From an uncultured Atopobium sp. (GTDB lineage: Bacteria > Actinomycetota > Coriobacteriia > Coriobacteriales > Atopobiaceae): DNA of 64,000 bases. Of this stretch, positions 54,154-63,043 are shown in pieces (positions within the stretch are counted from its first letter, which is position 1; the number at the start of each line of letters is the position of its first letter). The notes beneath the pieces were generated by a model. It saw nothing but the letters and a program-made list of their open reading frames with translations. It made no database searches and was not told where the DNA came from. The position numbers and the translations under genes are program-made. Location of the stretch: positions 17,630 to 81,629 of the forward strand of contig CALIAD010000047.1 of the NCBI GenBank assembly GCA_938041635.1. The letters are read 5' to 3'.

Positions 54154-55371
54154 ATGCCAGACGGCTCCAAAAAAGTACAGGGTTTTACCACCAAAATTTC
54201 CTGCGTACACACAGAAAATTGGGCAGAGAAAAAAGAAGATTCTTGGTTTACCTACGAACTTCTCGCCGAAGATCCTAAGACGCATGCGCGCGCTGGCATC
54301 TTCCATACGCCTCATGGTGATATTCCAACGCCTATTTTCATGCCGGTTGGAACCAAGGCAACCGTTAAAGGTTTGATGACCGATACCGTCCGTGACCTTG
54401 GTGCCAAGATTATTCTGGCAAATACGTACCATCTATCTCAGCGCCCAGGAGATGAGCTGGTAGCACAGATGGGTGGTCTGCATGACTTTATGCAGTGGCA
54501 TGGACCCATCCTGACGGATTCTGGCGGATTCCAGGTTTTTAGCCACGAGGAGTTCATGAAGCTCTCTGATGAGGGCGTTAAATTCCGTGCGGTAGATTAC
54601 GACGGCGCATGGTCATACTGGACGCCAGAAACAAACATGCAGATTGCTCAGAACCTTGGTGCAGATATTGTTATGCAGCTTGATCAGTGTGTGGGGTATC
54701 CCGCCGAGCGCAAAAAAGTTGAGCGTGGTGTTGAGCTTTCAAGTGCATGGGCGGAGAGGTGCTTTAAGGCTCATACCCGTCCTGATCAGGCGCTCTTTGG
54801 CATTGTTCAGGGCGGAATGCATCTTGATTTGCGCAAGCGCTCCATTGAGCATCTTGAGTCCATTGGCGATTTCCCCGGTTATGGCATTGGTGGCTATTCC
54901 GTTGGAGAGCCTCACGAGGTCATGTTTGAGACTCTGGCTCCACTTTGCGCCGATTACATGCCACGTAATAAGCCTCGCTACCTGATGGGTGTTGGCAATC
55001 CGTCCACGCTTATTCGCGGCGTTGCCTGCGGCATTGATATGTTTGACTGCGTGCTTCCAACGCGCACCGCACGTATGGGCACCGCATTTTCCCACGAGGG
55101 CCGCATGAACCTCAAGAACGCTAAGTACTTTGCCGATGCGGGTCCTATTGACGCAAAGTGCACCTGTCCGGTTTGTACGGGCGGTTATTCTCGCGCGTAC
55201 ATCAATCACCTGGTCAAACAGCACGAGATGCTGGGTGGACAGCTGCTTTCTATGCACAATATTTACTTCCTGCTTGAGCTGATGCGTCAGGCACGAGAAG
55301 CAATTCTTGCAGGTACGTACAGTGATTTTGTTGAGGAGTGGGAAAACTCTGACGGCGTGGTTGATTTCTAA
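54154..55371 (+). CDS. tgt: Queuine/preQ1 tRNA-guanine transglycosylase
   Basis: Tgt exchanges guanine-34 in GUN-anticodon tRNAs for the queuosine precursor. The 405-residue enzyme has HTPHGDIPTPIFMPVGT, the nucleophile region ILTDSGGFQVFS (Asp near 122), GIVQGGMHLDLR, GIDMFDCVLPTRTARMG (second Asp) and the zinc site CTCPVCTGGYSRAYINHL with a downstream His. ATG 54154 follows CGAGG, 10 bases after dapH, so tgt probably shares the lysine-regulated transcript. No queuosine biosynthesis genes are nearby. Confidence 0.95.
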   Translation: MPDGSKKVQGFTTKISCVHTENWAEKKEDSWFTYELLAEDPKTHARAGIFHTPHGDIPTPIFMPVGTKATVKGLMTDTVRDLGAKIILANTYHLSQRPGDELVAQMGGLHDFMQWHGPILTDSGGFQVFSHEEFMKLSDEGVKFRAVDYDGAWSYWTPETNMQIAQNLGADIVMQLDQCVGYPAERKKVERGVELSSAWAERCFKAHTRPDQALFGIVQGGMHLDLRKRSIEHLESIGDFPGYGIGGYSVGEPHEVMFETLAPLCADYMPRNKPRYLMGVGNPSTLIRGVACGIDMFDCVLPTRTARMGTAFSHEGRMNLKNAKYFADAGPIDAKCTCPVCTGGYSRAYINHLVKQHEMLGGQLLSMHNIYFLLELMRQAREAILAGTYSDFVEEWENSDGVVDF

Positions 55372-55397
55372 GTTCGCCTGGCGAGAAACCCGTCTAC

Positions 55398-55443
55398 TTG
55401 ATAGCCATGCGCAAGCAATTTTGATAGCCCTGCGCAAGCAACC
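55398..55443 (+). repeat. Two tandem 23-bp repeats downstream of tgt
   Basis: The units 55398-55420 and 55421-55443 share TTGATAGCC and TGCGCAAGCAA and differ at three positions; a further partial unit (TTGAT) begins at 55444. They lie between a GGCGAGAA copy and a terminator. Confidence 0.85.
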
Positions 55444-55459
55444 TTGATTTAAATTTTTT

Positions 55460-55496
55460 ATGACTAGCTCACTAATTTGTGGGCTAGTCATTTTTT
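55460..55496 (+). terminator. Intrinsic terminator of the lysine operon
   Basis: ATGACTAGC (55460-55468) pairs with GCTAGTCAT (55483-55491), with an inner CAC/GTG helix, and is followed by TTTTT. An A-rich left flank means that it could work in both directions. Confidence 0.9.
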
Positions 55497-55585
55497 GTCC
55501 GGTGACACGGGTAGAATGAAAGAGATAAACATTCGCGGGCGCCCGAGGTGCCCCTGGCTGGCTCTGCCGCCACAGAAAAGAGGAC

Positions 55586-58500
55586 ATGATGCCTGGCATC
55601 GAGAAAAGCACTCGTTGGAGTGTTCTTACACAAGACGTATATTTAGAGTCGCTGTTTAAAAAAGAATTGCACGTTACGCCACTTGTTGCTCGTGTATTAG
55701 TAGCACGTGGATTTACTGATGTAGCCGCAGCTCAAGAGTTTCTCTCGCCATCCTTGCAAAGGGATTGGCTTGATCCACAGTGTATTCCTGGAATGGCTGA
55801 GGTTGCCGCCCGCGTTCATAAGGCAATTGTTGAGCATAAAAAGATTGCCGTTTTTGGTGATTTTGATGTTGATGGAATGAGCTCAACGTGTTTGCTTACC
55901 CTGGCTTTACGTCGATTGGGAGCAGATGTTTTGCCGTATATTCCGCATCGTTTTGGTGAGGGATACGGACTTTCTAAAGAGGCTCTTGCAAGAGTTTTGC
56001 AAGATAGAAAGCCAGATTTAATTATTACGGTAGACAATGGCATTGCTGCTGCTCAAGAGGTTGCTTGGCTTTTGCAGCAGGGGATTGATGTTGTTGTTAC
56101 CGATCATCATGAGCCCGCAGATCTGGTGCCCCAGGGTGTTCCAGTCACTGATCCAAAGCTTGTTGAAGATTGTCCTTCTAGAGAACTTGCTGGTGCAGGC
56201 GTTGCCCTTAAGCTGGTGCAGGTTTTAGGACAGCTTCAAGATCAGCCTCAGCTTTGGCTTGATTACATTGATGTTGCTATGTTGGGCACACTGTCTGACA
56301 TGATGATGCTCAACAAAGAGAATCGTGCGCTGGTTTCTGAAGGTGTGAAACGCCTGCAGAAAGGTCTTCGTCCAGGTCTTGTGGCTCTAGCTGCTGTTGC
56401 TGGTCAAGATATTGCCCAGATTTCTGCAGATAATCTGCCGTTTTCTATTATTCCTCGCCTTAATGCGGCAGGACGCATGGGCACTACTGATATTGCGCTT
56501 GACCTTCTCCTTACAGAAGACGCGGAAGAGGCAACCATTCTTGCTGGAAAACTAGAAGAGATTAATGCCGAGCGTCGTGCTATTGAGGCAAAGCTTACCG
56601 ATGAAGCACTTGAGCAGGCAAAAGAAATTTATGACGGCGGCCGCGCAATTGTGCTTGCCAAAGAGGGCTGGCATGAGGGCGTAAAGGGCATTGTTGCTTC
56701 AAGAATTGTTAATCGCTATCACGTGCCTTGCATTCTGTTTACCATCCAAGATGGAGTTGCTCGCGGTTCTGGCCGCTCTGTTGGCTCCGTTGATTTATTC
56801 CACGCCGTTGAACAGTGTGCAGACCTTACCGTCCGTTTTGGTGGCCACCAAGGAGCCGTTGGCGTAACGGTAGAAACAGCAAAGATTGATGCTTTTAGAA
56901 AGCGTTTATCAAAGGTTATGGCAGAGCTTCCAGAAGAAGAGTTTGAGGCTTCAGGAGAAGTTACTGCCCTGGTAAACCTTGATGAAATTACCATTAACTC
57001 CATTGATGCCCTTGAGGCACTGCAACCTTTTGGTCAGGGTAATAAAAAGCCGCTCTTTGGCGTCAAGGGTGTAGTGATGAAGAATCGCTCACGTGTTGGC
57101 GCAGGCGGAGCTCATCTTTGTTTTATGGCTTCAAATGGCATTTCTTCAATTTCATCCATCATGTTTAGAACGCCTCATGTTGAGGCGGCAGCTGAGTATG
57201 ACGGCGCTGTTGATTTGATTTTTGAAGCAGTTAACGAGACCTGGCAGGGCAGAACCAAGCCAAAACTTATGGTCAGAGATATTCTCTACAGAGACTTTAC
57301 CGATGAAGATGACGGCCCCATTGAAGCAGATCTTCTCGGCAGTGCTGCTGACTTGCCCCTTGTGGTTACCAAGGAGACTACAGAGGCTGATGAGGCCTCC
57401 CAAGAACAGGCGCAGCAAAAGCGCCGTGAGCTGGAGAGTCTTTCTTCTGAGAAGCTTACCCAGACCCTGGTCACGTCCATGATTGGTTCAAGAGAACTCT
57501 TGCCTCTGCAAAAGAAAACACTAGAGGTCCTCTCTCAAGGAACGTCTTGTCTCTCTGTCATGGCAACAGGTAGAGGTAAATCGCTTATCTTCCAGATTCA
57601 TGCTGCTCGTGTTGCGCTGCTGCAACATAAAATGAGCGTGTTTGTCTATCCGCTGCGCGCCCTCATCAACGACCAGGTTCAAAGCATAAAAAACACCTTT
57701 GAGCCCCTGGGAATCTCTGTCGAGGTACTCAACGGAGAAACAGACCTTTCCAGCCGAGAAGACCTGTTTGCTCGCATGACAAACAATGAGCTTGATATTG
57801 TGCTAACTACTCCAGAGTTCTTCTCGCTCCACGCTGATCAGTTTGCCAAGGCGCAGAACATCTCGTTTGTGGTGTTTGACGAGGCGCATCACGTGGGCAT
57901 GAATGCTTCTGAGGGCAGACTTGCCTACGCACAAATGCCACAGGTACTAAAGATGCTTGGGAGTCCGCAGGTACTTGCCACAACAGCTACGGCTACCACG
58001 CAGTCGGCTCAGAACATCTGTGAGCTTCTCTCCATTGAAGCAGAGCATGTATACAAAGATAAAACAGCTCGTACTAACCTTGAGCTTAAGGACCTTCGTG
58101 GTGCTAAGGACAGGGAATGTGCGCTGCTTTCTCTTGTGTCAGATGGCACAAAAACGGTTGTCTACGTCAATTCAAGGGAGCAGGCGCAGGCACTGACGCG
58201 TATGTTGCGCCATCGTATTCCAGAACTTGGTCACAAGATTGCGTTTTATCATGCAGGCCTGACGCCTCAGATACGCAAGAACGTTGAGAGCGCTTTTAGG
58301 CGTGGAGACGTTTGTTGCATCATTGCTACCAGTGCATTTGGCGAAGGCGTCAATATCTCTGATATTCGCCAGGTTATTCTGTATCACCTGCCGTTTGGTC
58401 GCGTTTCCTTCAATCAGATGAGCGGACGCGCAGGTAGAGACGGTAAGCCTTCTGTAATTCAGATGCTCTTTGATGCGCATGATATGCGCGTTAACGAGCG

Positions 58501-58951
58501 CATCCTTTCTTCTCATGCACCACAGCGAGAAGCCCTGGTAGCTGTCTACCGCGCGCTTACGGCACTGCAGCCAAAGCTTGGTGCTCAGACAGCTGATTCA
58601 GCACTCACTGATGAAGATATTGCGCAGATGGCGCTAGAAATTGACCCGCGATCTAAGGCTGACGAGCAAACCGTTCGTGTTGCACTTGACGTTTTTGCTG
58701 AGCTAGGGTTTATTAGCATTGAAGGATTTGATCAATCGCGAACAATCTCCGTCAATAGTCAAGCTTCGCACATGGACTTGTTGGAGTCTGCACGCTACGC
58801 TGAGGGGCTTAAAGCGCACGCTGAGTTTGAATCATTTGCTCAGTGGGTACTTTCTGCTTCACCAGATGAGCTGGCAGATGCTATAACAAAACCCATCGTT
58901 CCAGAAATTGGTTCAACGTTTGATGGGGGAAGGGAGTCCTCTAATGAGTGA
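55586..58951 (+). CDS. recJ: RecJ single-strand exonuclease fused to a RecQ-like DEAH helicase
   Basis: The first half (about 1-560) is RecJ: the DHH domain with FGDFDVDGMSSTCL (90-103), TVDNGIAAAQ, VVTDHHEPAD near 171, RLNAAGRMG; the DHHA1 domain with GGRAIVLAKEGWHEGVKGI and RFGGHQGAVG; and an OB-like part. After an acidic linker (about 595-640) comes a superfamily 2 helicase: MATGRGKS Walker A near 657, VYPLRALINDQV, DEAHHVGM near 764, TTATAT, YVNSREQA and the final QMSGRAGRDG. The 1121-residue length is about twice a normal RecJ. The frame is unbroken, so the fusion is genuine in this sequence. It overlaps rel by 8 bases. Confidence 0.93.
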   Translation: MMPGIEKSTRWSVLTQDVYLESLFKKELHVTPLVARVLVARGFTDVAAAQEFLSPSLQRDWLDPQCIPGMAEVAARVHKAIVEHKKIAVFGDFDVDGMSSTCLLTLALRRLGADVLPYIPHRFGEGYGLSKEALARVLQDRKPDLIITVDNGIAAAQEVAWLLQQGIDVVVTDHHEPADLVPQGVPVTDPKLVEDCPSRELAGAGVALKLVQVLGQLQDQPQLWLDYIDVAMLGTLSDMMMLNKENRALVSEGVKRLQKGLRPGLVALAAVAGQDIAQISADNLPFSIIPRLNAAGRMGTTDIALDLLLTEDAEEATILAGKLEEINAERRAIEAKLTDEALEQAKEIYDGGRAIVLAKEGWHEGVKGIVASRIVNRYHVPCILFTIQDGVARGSGRSVGSVDLFHAVEQCADLTVRFGGHQGAVGVTVETAKIDAFRKRLSKVMAELPEEEFEASGEVTALVNLDEITINSIDALEALQPFGQGNKKPLFGVKGVVMKNRSRVGAGGAHLCFMASNGISSISSIMFRTPHVEAAAEYDGAVDLIFEAVNETWQGRTKPKLMVRDILYRDFTDEDDGPIEADLLGSAADLPLVVTKETTEADEASQEQAQQKRRELESLSSEKLTQTLVTSMIGSRELLPLQKKTLEVLSQGTSCLSVMATGRGKSLIFQIHAARVALLQHKMSVFVYPLRALINDQVQSIKNTFEPLGISVEVLNGETDLSSREDLFARMTNNELDIVLTTPEFFSLHADQFAKAQNISFVVFDEAHHVGMNASEGRLAYAQMPQVLKMLGSPQVLATTATATTQSAQNICELLSIEAEHVYKDKTARTNLELKDLRGAKDRECALLSLVSDGTKTVVYVNSREQAQALTRMLRHRIPELGHKIAFYHAGLTPQIRKNVESAFRRGDVCCIIATSAFGEGVNISDIRQVILYHLPFGRVSFNQMSGRAGRDGKPSVIQMLFDAHDMRVNERILSSHAPQREALVAVYRALTALQPKLGAQTADSALTDEDIAQMALEIDPRSKADEQTVRVALDVFAELGFISIEGFDQSRTISVNSQASHMDLLESARYAEGLKAHAEFESFAQWVLSASPDELADAITKPIVPEIGSTFDGGRESSNE

Positions 58952-61289
58952 CGAGAGGACCACAAAAGAGGCCAAGGCGCCAGGCGCGGATAATTACCGT
59001 CTGCTTGAGGGAGCCGTGCGCACATATTTGCCTGAGGAAGCTCAGGCAAAGATTGCTGCTGCATATGCCTTTGCTGCTAACTATCACAAAGATCAGCGTC
59101 GTCGTTCTGGCGAGCCTTATATTAACCACCCAGTTGAAGTGGCCCTTATTCTTGCGCACGATCTTCATATGGATGAAGACACCATCTGCGCTGCCCTTAT
59201 GCACGATACCGTAGAAGATACGTCTGCTTCACTCGATGAAATTTCTTCTCGCTTTGGTAAGTCAGTGGCTGAGCTTGTTGACGGCGTCACAAAACTTACG
59301 TCCATCGAAGTCAGTTCAATGGATGAGAAACAAGCGCTTAACCTGCGCAAAATGTTCCTTGCCATGTCAAAGGACATCCGCGTTGTTATCATCAAGCTTG
59401 CCGATCGCCTTCATAACATGCGTACGCTGGCGGCACTTCCACCGGACCGTCGTCTGTTTAAGGCGCGAGAAACCATGGACGTGTATGCACCGCTTGCTGA
59501 CCGCTTGGGTATCTCTTCGGTTAAGTGGGAGCTTGAGGATTTGTCCTTCTTCTGGCTTGAACCAGAGGAGTACCAGCGTGTTGCTCGCATGGTCTCTGAC
59601 TCTCGTGCACAAAGAGAGAATGACCTCAACAACGCTAAAAAGACTCTGACTGATGAGCTTAATGCCGCCGGTCTTACTGACTTCCAGATTACGGGACGTC
59701 CTAAGCACCTGTGGTCCATTTATCAAAAGATGGTCCGCAAGGGCAGGGAGTTCTCCAACATCTACGATCTTATCGCCTTGCGCGTAATTACAAACTCTGT
59801 AGGCGATTGCTATTCAGCACTTGGCGCTATCCATGCGCTATGGCATCCAATGCCTGGTCGTTTTAAGGACTATATTGCAACGCCAAAGGCAAATCTCTAT
59901 CAGTCCTTACACACAACAGTTATTGGCCCTGATGGTCGCCCTATTGAGATTCAGATTAGAACCGCCGAGATGCACGAGGCATCCGAGTACGGTATTGCTG
60001 CTCACTGGCTGTATAAGGAGCAGGGCAATTCAAAGGGTAAGATGTCCTCTGAAGACAAGCTTATTGACTCAACTATCAACTGGATTCGCCGCAGTCTTGA
60101 CTGGGCTGTTGAAGACGATATTGATGATCCCCACGAGTTCTTAGATAACCTGCGCGTAGACCTCTTTGAGCATGAGATTTTTGTCTTCACGCCAAAGGGC
60201 GAGGTCATGAGCTTGCGCGTCAATTCAACACCTCTGGACTTTGCTTACGCTGTTCACACCGAGGTGGGCAATCACTGTGTTGGTGCGCGCGTTAATGGCT
60301 CCGTAGTCCCACTGACGCATACGCTTCAGATGGGTGACCGCATTGAGATTTTGACTAACAAGAACGCTCGCCCTTCTCGCGACTGGATGACGCTTGTAAA
60401 AACGCCGTCTGCACGTGCAAAGATTCGCAAGTATTTCTCGCAAGAGAACAAGTCTGACGATGCCGAGCGCGGTCGTTCTGAGCTTGCAAAAGAGCTGCGC
60501 AAGCGTGGCTATGGCATCAGCGCTACGCGTACGGTTAAGGCGCTTGATCAGCTCACCGAGCAGTTTGATTATCGCAGCGTAGATAACCTGTTTGCGGGAA
60601 TTGGTGCAGGTAATCAGTCTGTTAAGCAGGTTGTCAATCGCGTAAGCGAGATTTTGGAAGAGAAAAAACCCGAGGTTGTTACTGAGCAAGAGCGTAATGC
60701 GGCACGCCTTCAGGAGAAGAACAAGGCAATTGCAAACGATCAGCCTTTGGTTCGCTCCTACGTTATTTCTCGTACCACCAAGGGAAGTCGTCCTAAAAAG
60801 TCTAACTGCGGCGTTGTGGTAAACGGCGATCCAGATTTGCTTGTTCATCTTGCTCACTGCTGCAATCCTGTTGCAGGTGACGATATTGTGGGCTTCATTA
60901 CACGCGGTCGTGGCGTTTCTGTTCACCGCGCCAATTGCCCTAACGTTAAAGACCTGCTCAACGATCCAAAGCGTATCATTCCTGTTTCTTGGGACGCCAG
61001 CGGCGCTACTGAGTTTAGGGTAGAGATTGTCGTTGAGGCAACGGACCGTATGGGCCTTCTTAAGGACGTCACGGTTGCGCTGTCTGACGCTGGTGCAAAC
61101 ATTCTTTCTGCAGCTACACAAGTGGGCGAGCAGGGCGTAGTACGTATGCGTTTCTTGGTTTCTATCTCTGATACCAGCTTGCTTGATACCTTATTTGCAT
61201 TTGTAACTCGCGTGCCTTCTGTCTACGACGCTCGTCGTATTATGCCAGGTGAAGGCGCTAATCAGATGAGAAGGAGACTTTATGGCTAA
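58944..61289 (+). CDS. rel: Bifunctional (p)ppGpp synthetase/hydrolase, RelA/SpoT (Rsh) family
   Basis: This long Rsh enzyme (781 residues) makes and degrades the stringent response alarmone. The hydrolase HD domain reads YINHPVEVALIL and LMHDTVEDT, with KLADRLHNMRTL; the synthetase domain has GRFKDYIATPKANLYQSLHT and EIQIRT; TGS follows (VFTPKGEVMSLRVNSTPLDF), then a zinc-finger-like region (HLAHCCNPVAGDDIVG) and a C-terminal ACT domain. Intact HD residues indicate hydrolase activity. ATG 58944 has GGGGAAGGGAG upstream and overlaps the recJ end. Confidence 0.96.
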   Translation: MSDERTTKEAKAPGADNYRLLEGAVRTYLPEEAQAKIAAAYAFAANYHKDQRRRSGEPYINHPVEVALILAHDLHMDEDTICAALMHDTVEDTSASLDEISSRFGKSVAELVDGVTKLTSIEVSSMDEKQALNLRKMFLAMSKDIRVVIIKLADRLHNMRTLAALPPDRRLFKARETMDVYAPLADRLGISSVKWELEDLSFFWLEPEEYQRVARMVSDSRAQRENDLNNAKKTLTDELNAAGLTDFQITGRPKHLWSIYQKMVRKGREFSNIYDLIALRVITNSVGDCYSALGAIHALWHPMPGRFKDYIATPKANLYQSLHTTVIGPDGRPIEIQIRTAEMHEASEYGIAAHWLYKEQGNSKGKMSSEDKLIDSTINWIRRSLDWAVEDDIDDPHEFLDNLRVDLFEHEIFVFTPKGEVMSLRVNSTPLDFAYAVHTEVGNHCVGARVNGSVVPLTHTLQMGDRIEILTNKNARPSRDWMTLVKTPSARAKIRKYFSQENKSDDAERGRSELAKELRKRGYGISATRTVKALDQLTEQFDYRSVDNLFAGIGAGNQSVKQVVNRVSEILEEKKPEVVTEQERNAARLQEKNKAIANDQPLVRSYVISRTTKGSRPKKSNCGVVVNGDPDLLVHLAHCCNPVAGDDIVGFITRGRGVSVHRANCPNVKDLLNDPKRIIPVSWDASGATEFRVEIVVEATDRMGLLKDVTVALSDAGANILSAATQVGEQGVVRMRFLVSISDTSLLDTLFAFVTRVPSVYDARRIMPGEGANQMRRRLYG

Positions 61290-62055
61290 TCAAAATGAGG
61301 GCTGCTCTTGCGGCCATAATCACGAGGAAGAGCACGGACACGGTGGCTGCTGCGGTCATCATGGCGAGCATGGCCACGGTGAGCACGGTCATGGCGGTTG
61401 CTGCGGCCATCACGGCCACGGTGGTTGCCATCACGCAAAAGACCAGATTGGTGTCTTTAAAGTAGGTCCTCTTGAGACTAACTGCTACATTTACGTTTCT
61501 GGTAATGAGTGCATGATTATTGATGCCGGTGCATCGGGTGCAGAGATTGCTGCACAGCTCTTGAACCTTGAGCTTAAGTATATTGTTGCTACTCACGGCC
61601 ATGCTGATCACGTTGGTGGCGTTAAGGCTTTGAAGCTTGCTGTGCCTGGTGCTCAGTACCTCATCAACGAAGCAGATAATGAGCTTGCAAAGAGGGCTCA
61701 TAACTCAAACGAGATTTATGATGATGCTCCAGAGCCAGACGGTTTTCTCCACGAGGGAGATGTTCTCTCTGTTGGAACTGCACAGTTCAAGATTATGGAA
61801 ACTCCTGGTCACACTCCTGGCGGTATTGTTTTGGTGGGAGAGGGAACTGCTACTGGCGCCGTTTTTGTAGGCGATACGCTTTTCCAGGGTTCTGCGGGAA
61901 GAACGGACCTTCCAGGTGGCAATTTTGAAACGCTTAAGGCTTCTTTGAACCGCATCAAGACAGAGCTTGATCCAACCTCCATTATTTTGTCAGGACATGG
62001 AAATCAAACGTCTCTTGAGGCAGAGATAGCAACTAATCCATTCTTACAGGATTAA
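61282..62055 (+). CDS. Metallo-beta-lactamase-fold hydrolase with a His/Cys-rich N-terminal extension
   Basis: Residues 53-257 form a glyoxalase II-like MBL domain: ETNCYIYVSGNECMIIDAG, THGHADHVGG (103-112, the HxHxDH dizinc motif), ETPGHTPGGIVLV, VFVGDTLFQGSAGRTDLPGG, and ILSGHGNQT. The first 52 residues are Gly/His/Cys-rich, with about 15 His and 7 Cys and the repeated unit GHGGCCGHHG; this looks like a metal-binding head. ATG 61282 follows AAGGAG and overlaps the rel stop by 8 bases, so translation is coupled. The MBL domain may act on thioesters such as S-lactoylglutathione-like compounds; the true substrate is unknown. Confidence 0.88.
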   Translation: MANQNEGCSCGHNHEEEHGHGGCCGHHGEHGHGEHGHGGCCGHHGHGGCHHAKDQIGVFKVGPLETNCYIYVSGNECMIIDAGASGAEIAAQLLNLELKYIVATHGHADHVGGVKALKLAVPGAQYLINEADNELAKRAHNSNEIYDDAPEPDGFLHEGDVLSVGTAQFKIMETPGHTPGGIVLVGEGTATGAVFVGDTLFQGSAGRTDLPGGNFETLKASLNRIKTELDPTSIILSGHGNQTSLEAEIATNPFLQD

Positions 62056-62081
62056 ATCAGCTACAACTTTGATGATTTGGC

Positions 62082-62121
62082 AAGACAGATTTGCATAGGT
62101 GCGGTATAGTACCTATGCAAA
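62082..62121 (+). promoter_or_regulatory. tRNA-Leu promoter embedded in an 11-bp inverted repeat
   Basis: AAGACA (62082-62087) and TATAGT (62105-62110) are 17 bases apart, and the expected start is about 12 bases before the tRNA. TTTGCATAGGT (62090-62100) and ACCTATGCAAA (62111-62121) are perfect reverse complements that flank the -10. The hairpin is followed by CTTTTT, so it could also terminate the upstream transcript. Confidence 0.6.
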
Positions 62122-62128
62122 CTTTTTA

Positions 62129-62212
62129 GCCCGAGTGGCGGAATGGCAGACGCGGAGGTCTCAAAAACCTTTGAGGAAACTCGTGTGGGTTCAAGTCCCA
62201 CCTCGGGCACCA
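62129..62212 (+). tRNA. tRNA-Leu (anticodon CAA)
   Basis: The 84 bases fold as a class II tRNA with acceptor GCCCGAG / CTCGGGC, anticodon loop CTCAAAA (CAA) between GAGGT and ACCTT, a long variable arm, T-loop TTCAAGT and encoded CCA. It reads TTG. Confidence 0.96.
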
Positions 62213-62460
62213 GCTAAAAGTTTAAGCTAGATGTGAATTTCTCGTCATATCTAACTTGGTACTTGTAATGTCTTCTTGTTAGAGGTAACCTTACAAGGTA
62301 CTTTTGAAGCGGGATTGAACGTGAGTCCCCACCTACACAGCGCAAAAGCAGCTGTCTGGTCAGACAATTTAACCTTCGCACGCTACCTGTGCGTATTGTC
62401 TCCCAGTTGCTTGTGCACTGGGTTTTTTATTGGCGGACAAGCAATTGTCCAAGAGGGAAG
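62213..62460 (+). promoter_or_regulatory. infC operon leader with attenuator hairpins
   Basis: These 248 bases have no gene. Hairpins TGTCTG/CAGACA (near 62353-62366) and CGCAC/GTGCG (62377-62393) precede a T-rich terminator hairpin. In Bacillus the infC-rpmI-rplT operon is attenuated by L20 binding to its leader; this layout suggests a similar control, without a sequence match I can confirm. Confidence 0.5.
62402..62428 (+). terminator. Terminator in the infC leader
   Basis: CCCAGT (62402-62407) pairs with ACTGGG (62417-62422), optionally extended by an inner GC pair, and is followed by TTTTTT. It ends 33 bases before the infC start, the place expected for an attenuator. Confidence 0.8.
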
Positions 62461-63042
62461 GTGTACAAGATAGCCAAGAACGATGGTCCTCGCATCAATG
62501 AGGAAATCACTGCTCGCACGTGCCGTCTTATTGACGCTGATGGTAGTCAGCTTGGTCTTTTTGGCGTCAATGATGCAATGAAGAGAGCTCGTGAGCACGG
62601 TCTTGATCTCGTAGAGATTGCTCCAAATGCCGAGCCTCCTGTATGCAAGATTCTTGATTACAGTAAGTTCAAGTATGAGCAGGCTCGCAAGGCCAAGGCA
62701 GCTCGCAAGAACCAGGTCAAGATCGAAGTCAAAGAGATGAAGTTCCGCCCAAAGATTGATGTGGGCGATTACGAGACCAAGAAGGGTCACGTACTGCGCT
62801 TCCTCAAGAAGGGAGCACGCGTCAAGATCACCATCATGTTCCGTGGACGCGAGATGGCTCACCCAGAGCAGGGCCGTATTGTACTTGATCGCCTTGCTGA
62901 AGATTTGAAGCCTTTTGCCACAATTGAGCAGAAACCGCTCATTGAAGGCCGTAACATGCACATGCTCGTTGCTCCAATCAAGGGAGCGTTTGACGAGAAG
63001 CCCGAGGGTGCTGAGGATGGCACCACACAGGAGGAGAAGTAG
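62461..63042 (+). CDS. infC: Translation initiation factor IF-3
   Basis: IF-3 keeps 30S subunits free and checks start codons. The N-domain has [20 protein letters not shown] and [19 protein letters not shown]; the C-domain has [20 protein letters not shown] and [12 protein letters not shown], all characteristic. I chose GTG 62461 directly after AGAGGGAAG, giving 193 residues; upstream in-frame codons would run through the terminator hairpin. The C-terminus has an acidic tail. It heads infC-rpmI-rplT. Confidence 0.96.
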   Translation: MYKIAKNDGPRINEEITARTCRLIDADGSQLGLFGVNDAMKRAREHGLDLVEIAPNAEPPVCKILDYSKFKYEQARKAKAARKNQVKIEVKEMKFRPKIDVGDYETKKGHVLRFLKKGARVKITIMFRGREMAHPEQGRIVLDRLAEDLKPFATIEQKPLIEGRNMHMLVAPIKGAFDEKPEGAEDGTTQEEK

Positions 63043-63043
63043 T

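Noticed and set aside
54739..55611. A 290-codon open frame on the minus strand over tgt
   Set aside because: Antisense to conserved Tgt motifs and running through the terminator; no supporting features.
60225..61121. A 298-codon open frame on the minus strand inside rel
   Set aside because: It is fully antisense to conserved synthetase, TGS and ACT coding sequence and shows no ribosome site or recognisable domain.
61321..61440. The His/Gly repeat DNA taken as a CRISPR or satellite array
   Set aside because: The repeats are in frame, encode a continuous His/Cys-rich peptide and have no spacers of constant size.
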